Assembly: GCA_001599915.1 (NCBI GenBank)
Contig: BCIG01000014.1
Span: 62,001 to 126,000 of the forward strand
Source of the DNA: Symbiotaphrina buchneri
Taxonomy: Eukaryota; Ascomycota; Symbiotaphrinales; Symbiotaphrinaceae
DNA length: 64,000 bases
Reading direction: 5' to 3'
Position numbers and translations under genes: made by a program. Of this stretch, positions 45,148 to 56,231 are shown in pieces. A model generated the notes under the pieces. It searched no databases. It saw nothing but the letters and a program-made list of their open reading frames with translations, and was not told where the DNA came from. Each line of letters opens with the position of its first letter. Positions within the stretch are counted from its first letter, which is position 1.

Positions 45148-46644
45148 ATGGATCAGTTCACTAGCAGAATTACAAGCTCCGCGCTTACGGGTCCATCTCA
45201 CGTGCACAGCAGTGAGTTTGTGATTGAGATGGAAGATATCTCAACATCAAAAAGACCAACATCAGCACATACCGCCTTGAGTTCCGACGGCGAGAACCTG
45301 CAGGGACAGAAGGTCTCAGACAGTAGGTGCAGAATTGCATCCGTTGACATGTGTCCTTGGTGCTGAAATAGGGAGCCCCCAAGGATATCCCTAAGGATAC
45401 CCCTGATGCAAATGATGGGAAGTTCTACTGGAAGTTGAGGCCTTTCAAGGGGTCTTATCGGGATGATAGATACAAGAATGAGATCATCGAACAAAGTTGG
45501 TCCTATTAATAACAACTTCAGTCCGAGCCAAAGACCTGATACTGTTGCTAGTCGAGAAGTACCCGGACGGTTATCCAAGACTGGCCGCCTATCTGGGTTG
45601 TGATCCTAACTTTACTGTGGTTCGCGGATTTATGTGGCTCCATATTCGTACCTTGCTCCATCATCAATACAGGCTGGAGCAGCTGGAGAAGAAACTGCGC
45701 GCCCTTGATGAAGCTGATGGGCAGGAGTGGCCCGATCAGTTGAAGACCCTCGAATTCGACGAATTCGATGAAGATAGCGATAGACGGAAGCTTATTGATG
45801 CTATAGGGAATGCTATGCGAGAATATGGTACGTATCCAACGGCTCTATTGAGCAGTCTCTGACACAATAGCAGACGAATTGCTATTACGCACACGGAAGC
45901 TCCTCTCCGTCGAGAAACCAACACAACGGAACTGGCAGAGCGTTTTCAATCGAATATGGAACACCAGACCTGTAACTCGAGACGAAGCATCCTGAGCTTT
46001 TAGGTACGAGGACCTGGTAGCCCTGTGTGGTATGCAGGGAGATAGCTGGTTATATGGCAAGGTTGAAGATATCTTGAAAATGTTCCCTTCGAGGAGATTA
46101 CAGGTCTTTCACTGCTTACCCCTATCCCGTCATCCGAGCTTGAGCTGACTTGGCCAGACTTTGTTTAGCAACAGCCGCCAACAGAAAAAGACAACGGACC
46201 CCAGCATCCACCTATACGACAAGAAAAGACTCGGTTTCCCCGTCCAATTCATTGGCGCCGCACTATCGGTTGCTCTGCTCCTCGCTCCCGTCTCCCTTCT
46301 TTTCTTCCTCAAATCCAGCAACGCGGTAATGATAGCCGTTGTTATACTCTTCACAACGATCTGTTCAGTGGCCTTATCTGCCTTCACGGAAGCGAAGGAG
46401 CATGAGGTTCTCGCTGTGACTGCAGCGTAAGTCTGCTCCGCTGACAATAGCCCCCGCCGCTCCGTCTTATACAGAATTTCGGTTCCCATGTTGGCAGATT
46501 TCGTTGGTGCATGACAGGATATAAAAGTCTTTCATTCAAACTACTCTTTGCTGATGATAGCTTGCTGATAACTTCACAAACAGGTATTGCGCCGTGTTGG
46601 TGGTGTTCCTGGGAAACCTCCGCCCCATCGAACAGACGAGCTAG
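45148..46644 (+). pseudogene. DUF6594 membrane protein, paralogue A (one in-frame stop)
   Basis: Six exons: 45148-45312, 45372-45495, 45552-45827, 45874-46103, 46158-46426 and 46584-46644, totalling 375 codons in consistent phase. The DUF6594 N-terminal helical signature is clear (KYPDGYPRLAAYLGCD, then LLHHQYRLEQLEKKL). The C-terminal part has three membrane segments (FPVQFIGAALSVALLL, MIAVVILFTTICS and YCAVLVVFLGN). Exons four and five are 230 and 269 nt, identical in length to those of paralogue B. The TGA at 45993 inside exon four is therefore a substitution, not an unrecognised intron. Donors GTCTCA (first intron) and GTTGGT (second) are weak. The function of DUF6594 is not known. The last intron is enlarged (157 bp against 64 in B). 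Confidence 0.75.
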
Positions 46645-48393
46645 CAAGACAGCACTTGATTTTTTTGGAGGCATTGCTCCAGCCTCTTAGCGTTCGCATA
46701 TCATTCAGATGTCAAATATAAAAGTTTCGCGGTTCCTTTCCTTTCCTACTTCCTTTTGAGACTCAGTAACTCAGTCTGTATACTTCTGCCTTTCTCCAAA
46801 GACGTCTGTAAGTCGTCCCGGTTGACCTTCCTTGATTAGCCCACTGAACTGTTCTTTCACTTTGAGGCGATGATGGAGGGACTGTTGTGTTGTCCTAAGT
46901 CGTTGTGGATGGAGATGTCCATCATGGAATCTCGCGTCGTAGGATCCTTCTGACCCCTTTGTTGCAGTAGCTGTAAGACCTATGATATTATGCATCCTAA
47001 TTCGCCCAATCTCCAATTTGCTTGAGTCAACTCATTCATGATCAGACCGTTACCGCACACATTCTTGCAAATCAACGTACGCAAATACTTGTAGCCCTTC
47101 CCCCTGGATTGTTCATGCGTAGTCGAAGCCATAGGGGGAAGCTTGAGAGGCATCAATTGATTCAAGGTGAGTGAACAAGACCAACCAGGAAGCATGTCTA
47201 AGGTGCAGAGCTGCCTTCAAGCTGCATTGTGGTATAAATATTTCCCTCCAATCCTTATGAGGTGGTCTCAGAACCTGGTATGCGATTGGTGATCTTTTCT
47301 GATATAATCTGATATATCAGACCCTTCCACGCAACATGTGTCATATTCCGCTCACTCCATTACAATACAAGGCATTCGCAGCCGCAGAGGAGCCTTGCCA
47401 GCTCATTCAATGGTGGTTAATCCTTGCCTACATATCATGAGGCTCAATATCCCTTCTTTCAGGGGTAAACATAGGGGGTAACATCAGCTTCGGCCTCCTT
47501 TAGCTGTCAGGCTGCCCAACACATCGAGCACGCGTCTTATGTGCTACTATGGACAGCTGTTCGTGAGCTGTTCTACGATTGGGTACGTTTCTAAACCAAC
47601 CAAACGCCTACGGCTCAGATATGGTTGTGTCCCCAAAGTACCGAGTACTGTTACTTCCGAGTATGTTACGCTGAAGAGTGTATCCTATAAGAGTCTTGCA
47701 CTAATGTTCCTCGCACCACCCTCAGATCCACTCTGCTTATTGTGCTATCTGTACGCTCTGCCACAGTCTTCTTGTTGGTGTGATAGGGCCGGGCAATATG
47801 GGCGCCAACACATGCGTGCTGGTTGTCCGTCAAACACCAATCAATGACTGGGACCTCCAACGTTTCGTTTTATCCCGTGTCATGGGAATGCCTTTCAGCC
47901 TTTGTACAACTATGGTCAGGCTTCTATCATCCTTGCCCTGCATACAGTGTGCAGCCAGGCAGTCCGCAGTTCACTGTTGGTTGTTTCTTCCGATCGAGGT
48001 TCTGGTAGAAAGGTGCCATCCGGTCGCGAGCCTCCTGCAAATGCGGAAGAGGGTTCGAACCTATTGGCGCTTCACCCTAGCAACCGTTCACGCAGGTGAT
48101 CAGATGCATTAGATTGAGGCTGAGATTGCCATGGGGTGTGGTTCATGACGGGCAGGGTAAGATGCGAACAACTACCCTATGACAGTTGTCGTCGTGAAGA
48201 TCTTGATATGGACTGTCTGCAGCGGATGCCTTATACCATACATTATAGTATCCATATGGTTGTGAGGCTGCCTTACGCTGTTATATGACAGTTATAATCC
48301 ATGCTAGGGAGACACAAAGACCAGGAGCCTGGGAGAAATCATTTCGACAGGTCCCCGTCCTGAACGCATCCAAACGATCCGTTATATCTCCAA
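46645..48393. other. Gene-poor stretch
   Basis: 1.7 kb with short frames only. GGGTTCGAACC near 48050 resembles a tRNA B box but no cloverleaf can be drawn. Confidence 0.45.
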
Positions 48394-48593
48394 ATGGGGC
48401 CGAAGCCGTACCAGACCCACTCAAAGAAGAAGAGTGATCACGTAAGTTTGCCATTCTGTTTTGACCTAGGCTCTTTTGACTGCTTCAGACCTTCAATGGC
48501 GACGGTACTATATCAGCTATAACGGGTGGTATCCCAAGACCTGCACGTCATCACACCTAGCATTCATAGATCCCTTGCTAACGTACTGACAAG

Positions 48594-49052
48594 AGCCGTC
48601 CCGAGCCACAGGGGCCTCAGCCGAAGCAGAAGGAGTATGCGGAACTGAGCATGTCGTTCACGCAGAACTATGCGGAGCCATGGACGTTCCCAGCACAGGA
48701 CGCTTCGCGGCCCTCTCAATACGACAGCTGGCCAGGAGGTTCTCCTTCAGACTATGACTCTTACGAACGCTCAATTGCCGGTTCTGTTGGTAGTTGTTCA
48801 ACGACTTCCTCCTCTGGAAGCTTTCTTCAAGGCTCCTATCCAGGTCACCTAGACCCCGATAGGGGCTTTCCTTCAGCCAGATACCGGGACATGCCCTATG
48901 GCTCCAATGGATATGATCCCGCGAAGCAACACCTCACTGCTCCTTCGGAACCTCGTGGCAGGCATTCAAAAGAGCATGGAAAGGCGGGTTCCGCGCCTGG
49001 AACCCACTATGTCTACATGGGCTACAACGACACAAAACCCCCTCGTCAGTGA
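48594..49052 (+). CDS. Unrecognised low-complexity protein, 5' exons unresolved
   Basis: The frame is open from a possible acceptor (GACAAG, 48588-48593) to a stop at 49052, about 150 codons. It is rich in Ser, Gly, Tyr, Pro and Asp (YDSWPGGSPSDYDSYE, TTSSSGSFLQGSYPG, YGSNGYDP) and ends PPRQ. The first internal Met is at 48651. Upstream, ATG at 48394 with donor GTAAGT at 48442 and an acceptor at 48488 look like exon borders, but the phases cannot be reconciled in one simple model. The gene may be damaged or may use other splice sites. No domain is recognised; the composition suggests a disordered protein. Confidence 0.35.
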   Translation, partial: SRPEPQGPQPKQKEYAELSMSFTQNYAEPWTFPAQDASRPSQYDSWPGGSPSDYDSYERSIAGSVGSCSTTSSSGSFLQGSYPGHLDPDRGFPSARYRDMPYGSNGYDPAKQHLTAPSEPRGRHSKEHGKAGSAPGTHYVYMGYNDTKPPRQ

Positions 49053-50730
49053 GCTCTGAGCCGGCTGTGTGGGTTTTGTTGAAAGATTGTAAGTCAGGAA
49101 CGCGAGCCACATGGCCTTGATGGAACAGTGTATTCCAGGAGCGCGTGAATCATGCCACTGAGGCGCATTGCGGAAGGACTATGGAAAAGGGAGGGAATCA
49201 AGCTAGATATGGGACGCTTGAAGAATTACTTTGGATCGGATGTTTTACCTACCAAATTACTCCTCTCGTTTATGTCTAATTTATTTAAGAGTTTTTCCTG
49301 ATCATTCTTTCAAAAGAGCGTACGGTCCTTTTTGCCCACGTCTGACATCACAAATAAATCCTTTAGAATGCCTCGTGTCGTACTCTTGCTTCGTTACGGA
49401 GTATAATCTAGTAAGGCCGGCACTTACCTACCGGTAGTTTGAACTGTTTTGTCACCACGCTTACGGACGACAAGGTTCGGATAGCTACGGGACGGAGACG
49501 GCCCCAACAGACGGCAACGACCCTGAAACTTTAGCCTGATAGCACGATCGCGGTAAACCTACCTTGAGTTTGACAAACCAACTGGGGTGCCTCGTGGCGC
49601 TTGCGTTCATTAGGTAGGAGGTAGGTGGTTCTTCCCAACTCCTACCACCCCAGTTATCCCCAGAACTGACCAGGCCAGGTGGGGTGTATTCCTCGGTGTT
49701 CATGTCTCCTTGTCAGCCAGAAAGAGTGATAGGTCGCACATCGGACTCTACATTCTCACTGTGCGGCTGACTGCAACACCAACTTGCCCGTGTCACCTTA
49801 GTTGGCGTTCAAGAGCTGACTATTTCCGATTGAGTTCAATCTCCGCGTTTAGATTGAGTGCCTCTTATGACAATGTTTCCCGCTGTCGCGGGAGACGCCC
49901 TAGTGGAGCAGCCAATGATCCGACTGAGGCGTTTCAATCTGCATGTGCTAGGGCTTTGGATGCACGGGTACGGGAGGTTTATCGTCGTACGAGTCCTTTT
50001 GATTGGCCGATGCTTTGGCCTCGTACCGAACCTACCATTGCTGTGAACGGCAAGTGAGAGGCCCCCGATACCATGATGTGGCTGTAGGAGCCGCAGTCTA
50101 CAGCGATAGCCTGGCCGCCTCCTTCGAGAGCCATGCCATGTCGGAGGGTTAGGAATGCCGTGCCATGTTACGTGGGTAGGGGGTGGGGTTCGACTGGTAT
50201 GCATCAGCCCGGGAGAGCCTCGCCCTTGCGGATTACAGCTTCATTACATTAGCCGTCACCCGAGTCACGCTCAGTCCAGGGCTAGCCTCCGTGCTTGAGT
50301 CGCGCTTCCTGATGTCAAGGTCAAACCAACGGGTCCACACATCTGCAGGCACACTGCCCAATGCTGGCTCATATCTTCGAATGATGTCCGTCCACCTGGC
50401 GCCCATCAGACTACTGCGTCGACGAACTGGGACCAGATTTTGTCTGGCCATGCTGCAGAAACCGTGCATACCTTGTCCCCTTTTCCCCCTTTCCAGTAAT
50501 TGAGTCCTCCTGGTATTTGCAGGTACGGCGCTTATTGATGAGACGCACCACCACAAGAGTTGCCTCATATCATCCGATGAGCCATTATGGAGATCGACAT
50601 GGTTGACACTCCATACATCGAGAAATCTGAACACTGTGATACTTCGTCCCACGCATCAACAAAGCGTGAGGGCAGCAAAATGGATGGTGCGCTCAAGCCG
50701 ACAACGCTCATATTCTGATGTATTGATCTC
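49053..50730. other. Gene-poor stretch upstream of DUF6594 B
   Basis: 1.7 kb, with no supported gene. The 3' portion is the presumed promoter of paralogue B. Confidence 0.45.
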
Positions 50731-52033
50731 ATGGCTGATATGCAGATAGATGTGTCTTCCTTAGAAAGGCAAGCTTCCAAACCTTCTAGAACGTGGAGCC
50801 GACGGATCAGGAGCCGCCGGAAACCAGACAGGGACTGCTGGGGGAGATTCCGTGATGATCGGTGGTCCCTCCTTCGTACCAAGAAGCGTGAGTCTCGATT
50901 GTTCTTTTCGTCTTTCATCTAGTCTAACATAAGGCATAGTGGAGGACTATAAAGAGGGCTACCCACGTCTAGCAGCTGTTCTCAGTTGCGACGTCAACTT
51001 CGGAATATATCGACGCCATGCCTACCTGCACAACCGTGTCCTCTTACACAGGCAGTACGAATTATGGAAGCTGGAGAAGCAACTTGGTGACCTTGACGCC
51101 AAACACTTCAGTGAAAACGAGCCCCGCATGAGGTGCATTAGATATGACTACGAGTTAGACGCTGTTTCTGATGATGATGCGGATAAGGAGGAACATGAGG
51201 GCCAGTCTGGGAAAGCGGAGGGGAAAAAGCCGGTCAAAAAGCATAAGGTCAAGAGGAAGGAGCTCATCGATGAGATTGACGACAAGCTCAAAAGATTCGG
51301 TAACTATAGTGAATAACACAGTTTATTCGTGCAGAAACTGACGTCAGATAGATGACCTTCTATTCAGGGAAGAAAAGCTTCGGGCAATGCAGAAAGCGAA
51401 CTCACGGAACTTCAAGGGTGTCTTCAATTGGATATACAATGAGAAGCCTCTTGTACCTTCCGAGAACGAGCTCTTCTACTACAAGGACGACTTTGTTGCC
51501 GTTGGAGACGGTCAAGTTGACAGTTGGTTCTACGGTAAGGTCGAGGATGTACTCAAAATCTTCCCCATGAAATGGCTACAGGTGAGTACCTATTTTATAT
51601 CTTGACTCTTTGGGAACGATCACTAAATGCCTGCAGCGGTGGTTTTCGACTCCTGAGCAGAGGGAGGCCACCAATGATGCTAATATAACCTTGTTTGCGA
51701 AGTCAAGGTTGGGCATGCTCGTCAAGATCATTCTTACACTGGCTACTACCGCCGACCTCTTAGTCCCTGTGGGGATGATGTTCTTAATGGACGTCTCGGG
51801 ATGGGGTCTTCTGGGTATAGTCATTGCTTTCACAACATTGACCATGGTCATTGCCTCGACGTTCACAACGGCAAAGGAACATGAGGTGATTGCGGTCACT
51901 GCAGGGTAGGTTCAATCTTGTTACAACTGCATTGGACTGCTGCTAATAGAGCCCTCTTGCTATGAACAGATATTGCGCCGTCCTTGTCGTCTTCCTCGGA
52001 AACGTACAATACCAAAAAATCAATTCCACCTAG
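50731..52033 (+). CDS. DUF6594 membrane protein, paralogue B (intact)
   Basis: Five exons, 50731-50887, 50940-51299, 51352-51581, 51637-51905 and 51970-52033, all in phase, encode 359 residues. The N-terminus is basic (TWSRRIRSRRKPDRD). The DUF6594 core begins at about residue 53 (LEDYKEGYPRLAAVLS), with RRHAYLHNRVLLHRQYELWKLE forming a long helix. A charged insert (EHEGQSGKAEGKKPVKKHK) and the conserved middle (NEKPLVPSENELFYYKDDFVAV) follow. Membrane segments lie at about 276-300, 303-324 and 340-351 (YCAVLVVFLGN). The family is confined to fungi and has no assigned function; the long amphipathic helices before a three-helix C-terminal anchor are its constant layout. The start Met at 50731 directly precedes the basic segment; a further upstream exon, as in paralogue A, cannot be excluded. 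Confidence 0.85.
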
Positions 52034-54051
52034 GACGTTGGTTAAACTCCGAGTGGCAGGCGCTCGAACGCGTTTTGGTTCCACTGCAATATGTTGACCG
52101 AGAGCGGATTATTCCTATCGATCTGTCCATCCCGGCGGTTGTGTGGTCACGCTGTATGCGCGAGGAAACAAGGGGCATCTACATTGTGGTCGGAATATGG
52201 CAATTGAGAAAGCATCTTGACGTCGCTGCGAGTGGAACGTAAGGAGACCATAACTTCGATATCTCATAACCATCTTTGACCGGAAGTCTACTGCAACATC
52301 AATGCAATCGTGACCGCTTTGCCCTCCTGAACTGGCCAGACGCGAGACCCCTTGCTTCTTCTTGTACAACCAAGCCCCTCACCACCAGTACAACCCTGTC
52401 TGCCGCATAGAAAGCCCCTTGACAAGTCCAACATCATGGCGGTGAGTAAGTCCCCGATGCACAGACAACTCCGTAACCTCACTGTCATTCCGAACTGAAC
52501 GCCGTCGTGCTTCGTACATGAGATACGGCACCGCAGCACCGGGGAACGTCGCCGAACAGCCCCTTTTTGTTCGTCGCTCGCCCCTTACTTCGTTTCTGAT
52601 TGGCCCGCCAGCAGGACTTCCGTACACCGCCCCAGCCTTGTGCAGCCAGCCTCGTATGTACGTCGGATAGACCCCAGCCACAAGAATAGCGGTATGCGAC
52701 CTACCTCGGGGCGGTATGATCTGCTTTGCATGTCCGATTTTGTTTTCACTGCAAGAAGAGATCGCTGCAGCAAGGGGAGTTGCAGCTGCACCAAAGGCCA
52801 GGCCCAGGCCCTGCCTCAGCCCCCAAGCCGGTCTTAGATGAGGCCGCAGGCGATCTCTCTACCTCCATGTCCGCGGGGTGTGGTGTAGTGTCAGCCTTCC
52901 GTCCGAAGATCTCTGATCACATGCTCCAAATAGGTAAATAGAAACTTCTTACCCGTTTTTATGTGGGTTATCTATTTGTTTCCCCAAGGCTGAGTCCTAC
53001 GGAATTGCACAAAAGTAGAGAACCCTTGGTTACTTGGGTTCTTGCCGTATTTAACTAGCTGCAGCGAGGGTGCAAACATTATTGCATGGTAGTCCTTGTG
53101 CAGATGAATCCAGGGTATTGAGGGGATTTACTCGGCAATTCAACTGGAAACTGTGACCATGCTGATCCACATGGTGGGCGTGTCATGCTGCGATCAGGCG
53201 CCCTTCACGAGGCGGTAAGGCGACTTGCTGTCGTCCGCATCCCTCCATTTTCCAACCGGTCCAATGCCGATCTGTGAGCCGCACTTCATGCGTGTTTATC
53301 GTGTGTCCATCGTGTGTCCTGCGCGCTGCAGATAGGCTTGGAAACATATCCGCGGGACCGCAGGTCAATCGGAAGGGGGCTTTGGAAACTGTGCCGTGGT
53401 TGGGATTGCGGCCATGGTGATTGATAGGCCGGCGAGCTATGACGAGAAGACTTGTTGAATGAGTAATTCGAGTAAGCTGCCGTGATACTGGTTCCTCATA
53501 TCTGGATACATGCTGAAGATTGTATGCATTTTTGGTGTCAGAGACTGTCTGCCTGACTATGGGCTGGAAAATTGGAACGATAGAATGCCGTAATAAGGAC
53601 GTGTTACCAAGGGTCCAGTCCTGTGTCACAGCCACGGTCCGCTGATGGAGTTCACACGGTCAATCCGCGGGTAATTGACATAAATCGTTCTCTTGTTGTA
53701 CGCACCAGATAATGGTGCATGTAATGCGCTCAAAAGCGAGAATACCGTGCTGTACCGACCTCAACTGGATCAAGGGATTAAAACGTCTATCGCTGCTCCT
53801 ACGGCCGCTTCTCAGTACCATAATTTGGTAACTAGAGTCAGGCAACAGAGAGGGTGGACGGAGAAGATTTCGGTGCTGTCCACGAGGGACAACAGGCATG
53901 TCTCATATATCAGGCGAACAGAACCAATTATTGGTCAGTCATCCCCGTGAAGACGGCTGAGACGTGTCCTCTCGCATTCCATAGAAGAGGGGCAGTGCAA
54001 AAGGTCCTTCCAGCAGCGAAGTGGTGAGGCATACTAGAAAAAGCGGGCACA
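52034..54051. other. Gene-poor stretch between DUF6594 B and C
   Basis: 2 kb without a supported gene. Overlapping short frames at 52288-52681 (minus) have no domain. Confidence 0.45.
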
Positions 54052-54180
54052 ATGGCTAAAAAATGGGGTCTTAAATCTCACAAAGATCACGCTGGACAAA
54101 CAAAGAATGGAGGAGTTAGGCCGTACGTGGATCTGTAGATATCTCAAGTGACGTGACGGAGAACTGATGTTGCGGAACAG

Positions 54181-55524
54181 TCGAAGAACCGCCTGCCAAC
54201 CCAGGTTGGATTGCTCGTATCCGTTTGAGAGTCTCGCGGTATTTCCGGGGGAACGCATATGTCCCGGGTGATTGTAATCCTTGGGAGAAGGTTAAGATAC
54301 TAAGACGTACGTCAAGCCGGCAATCCCATATGTTGAACGGTGCTTACTAGGCTCTGCGTGAAGTCGAGGAAGTTCCCAGTGGTTATCCACGCGTGGCAGC
54401 GCTATTGAATGGCGATGTGAACTTCAGCATCTTCAGACGGTACGGGGTGCTGCACCATCGAGTCCTATTATGGAAGCAATATGAGCTCCTGAAACTGGAA
54501 AATGAGCTGAAAGCGTTGGACAAGGAAGATGAACACGACGGGTTCAGCCCGAATACCTGCATCGAATATGACCAGATAACCGAGTCCAGGAGGACGATGC
54601 TCATGGGACAAATCGACGGTAAATTGAGGGAGTATGGTAAGTTGAATCCCATCGCAAATCTATACGAAAGTTGACTTGGCAGACGATATCATGTTCCGGG
54701 CAGAGATGTTGATGGCCATGAGGAAGCCAACTCTTCGCAACTATGCGAGTGTGTTGAACTACTTCTGGGATGAACGGCCCCTCGTCGAAAGGGAAGGTAC
54801 GTTTATCTTTGAGCAAGCCGACTTCGTCTCTCTGGGGACAGGGCAAGAAGACAGCTGGATCAGGAGATGTTGTCGATTAAGAAGTTACAAGTGAGATGCC
54901 CTTTCCATGAAGTATACGCCTCTGCCCTAATGTGTCCAGACTATGTTCAGCACCCCGGACCAATTAAAATGGACAACCGATGACAGCATCCCTTTATACC
55001 CAAAAAAGAGGTTGGGGTTCCTGGTGAAAGTCGTCGGCGCATTCATGACTCTGAACCTCCTTTTGATCCCAATCGCCCTGATGCTCTTCCTGGACGCGGG
55101 CAAAAGCATTTTCCTGCTATAGTAATGCTCTTCACGATGCTATGTTGCGTGTTAGTAGCCGGGTTCTCAACAGCGAAGAAACATGAAATAATAGGAGTCA
55201 CGGCAGCGTCAGTGAGAATTTCCTTCAACTCTCTCATATTCTATGTTTCTGCTATCTGTGTTCTTTAAAGATCCCAGATGGAAACTGAGAGACACCTCCA
55301 CGGTTCTCGTCGTTTCTGCCTTTGAACCCTACAGCGGCGTCTCCATCCTCCTCTTTGAGCTTGCTGCATTATCATCGTCATTGCACGTCTTTCACACCAC
55401 GCGATCAGATGCCCCATATTCTGGTATGATATGCTGATCACAAGAACCGAGCAGCTATTGCGCTGTCCTGGTCACTTTCCTCGGAAACCTGGACACTAAT
55501 AATCGACACACAAAGACTGCATAG
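54181..55524 (+). pseudogene. DUF6594 membrane protein, paralogue C (degraded)
   Basis: Exon-like blocks align with paralogue B. They are 54181-54306 (ending NPWEKVKILR), 54364-54636 (LEEVPSGYPRVAALL, then LLWKQYELLKLENELKAL), 54683-54890, 54940-55207 and 55455-55524 (YCAVLVTFLGN). The third block ends 22 nt shorter than its counterpart and loses frame after EDSWI. The fourth is 268 nt against 269 in A and B, and its membrane part changes frame near 55110. A first exon was not securely found; ATG at 54052 with a donor at 54123 has the wrong phase. The last intron is 247 bp. The gene is at least twice broken unless the assembly is at fault. Confidence 0.7.
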
Positions 55525-56231
55525 CATGCGCTGATTCTGGAGCTTCAAGTTAGCAGCTAACGGAGGTGACATTGTAAGGATGGCTGGGTGTGATTTGAAT
55601 CACATTCTGGGGATGGTCTGCAGAGATACCAAGATTCCTGCGGAAGAGCTCTCATTCCGTCTCGACACGAAATCACCAAACTGGCCAGAGCATGCTTGTT
55701 GGGAAAACACCGCGGAGTTTGAGGCTTATAGATGTATTGCGATAATATGTATCGCAAGCTTTCGAATTCCAACAATGGAATAACAGTCCCTCTCTGTGGA
55801 TGCAGCATGATATTCCATCATAATACCCAATAGTAGTGAAACGTGAAAGCGCCGGGCATGCCGGTCGAAGCAGGGATGTATCGACATGGATGGACATAGT
55901 TGCATACGCCCTATCAAAAGGTCCCCGGCCAGGCAACTGCTCTTGATTCCGATATAATCAGCATTAGCTGCAAAGTTTTCAGAGGGTTCTGATCAATTGG
56001 ACGAAGGGCTCCACCTTCCGCTAAAAGGATATATTTGGAGAGATATATCAATTAGACCACAGCTCGATATTTGCATGAGATATGCTCGGCCTATTGGATA
56101 AGAGACCATCATTGCATAGATACCCTTGGAAGACCGAACCCAAAACCCAAGTACCCCCAAGGAAGCTCAATCCAGGCAAAATTTGAATGTTGCGCCGCGA
56201 TGCATGTCGTGATTCGTCGCCTGATTCACCA
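55525..56231. other. Intergenic, right edge of the gene-poor island
   Basis: 0.7 kb between DUF6594 C and the dia2 stop, with no supported gene. Confidence 0.5.

Noticed and set aside
48045-48065. GGGTTCGAACC, a tRNA B-box look-alike
   Set aside because: The T-stem bases do not pair beyond two positions and no acceptor or anticodon stem can be drawn around it.
52288-52681. Two overlapping minus-strand frames of 83 and 100 codons
   Set aside because: No domain, no splice partners, and each is as open as the other; I cannot choose one.
41572-56231. Possibility that the island is made of transposable or virus-like elements
   Set aside because: I found no reverse transcriptase, integrase, transposase or capsid-like frames, no long terminal or inverted repeats, and only one short tandem duplication.
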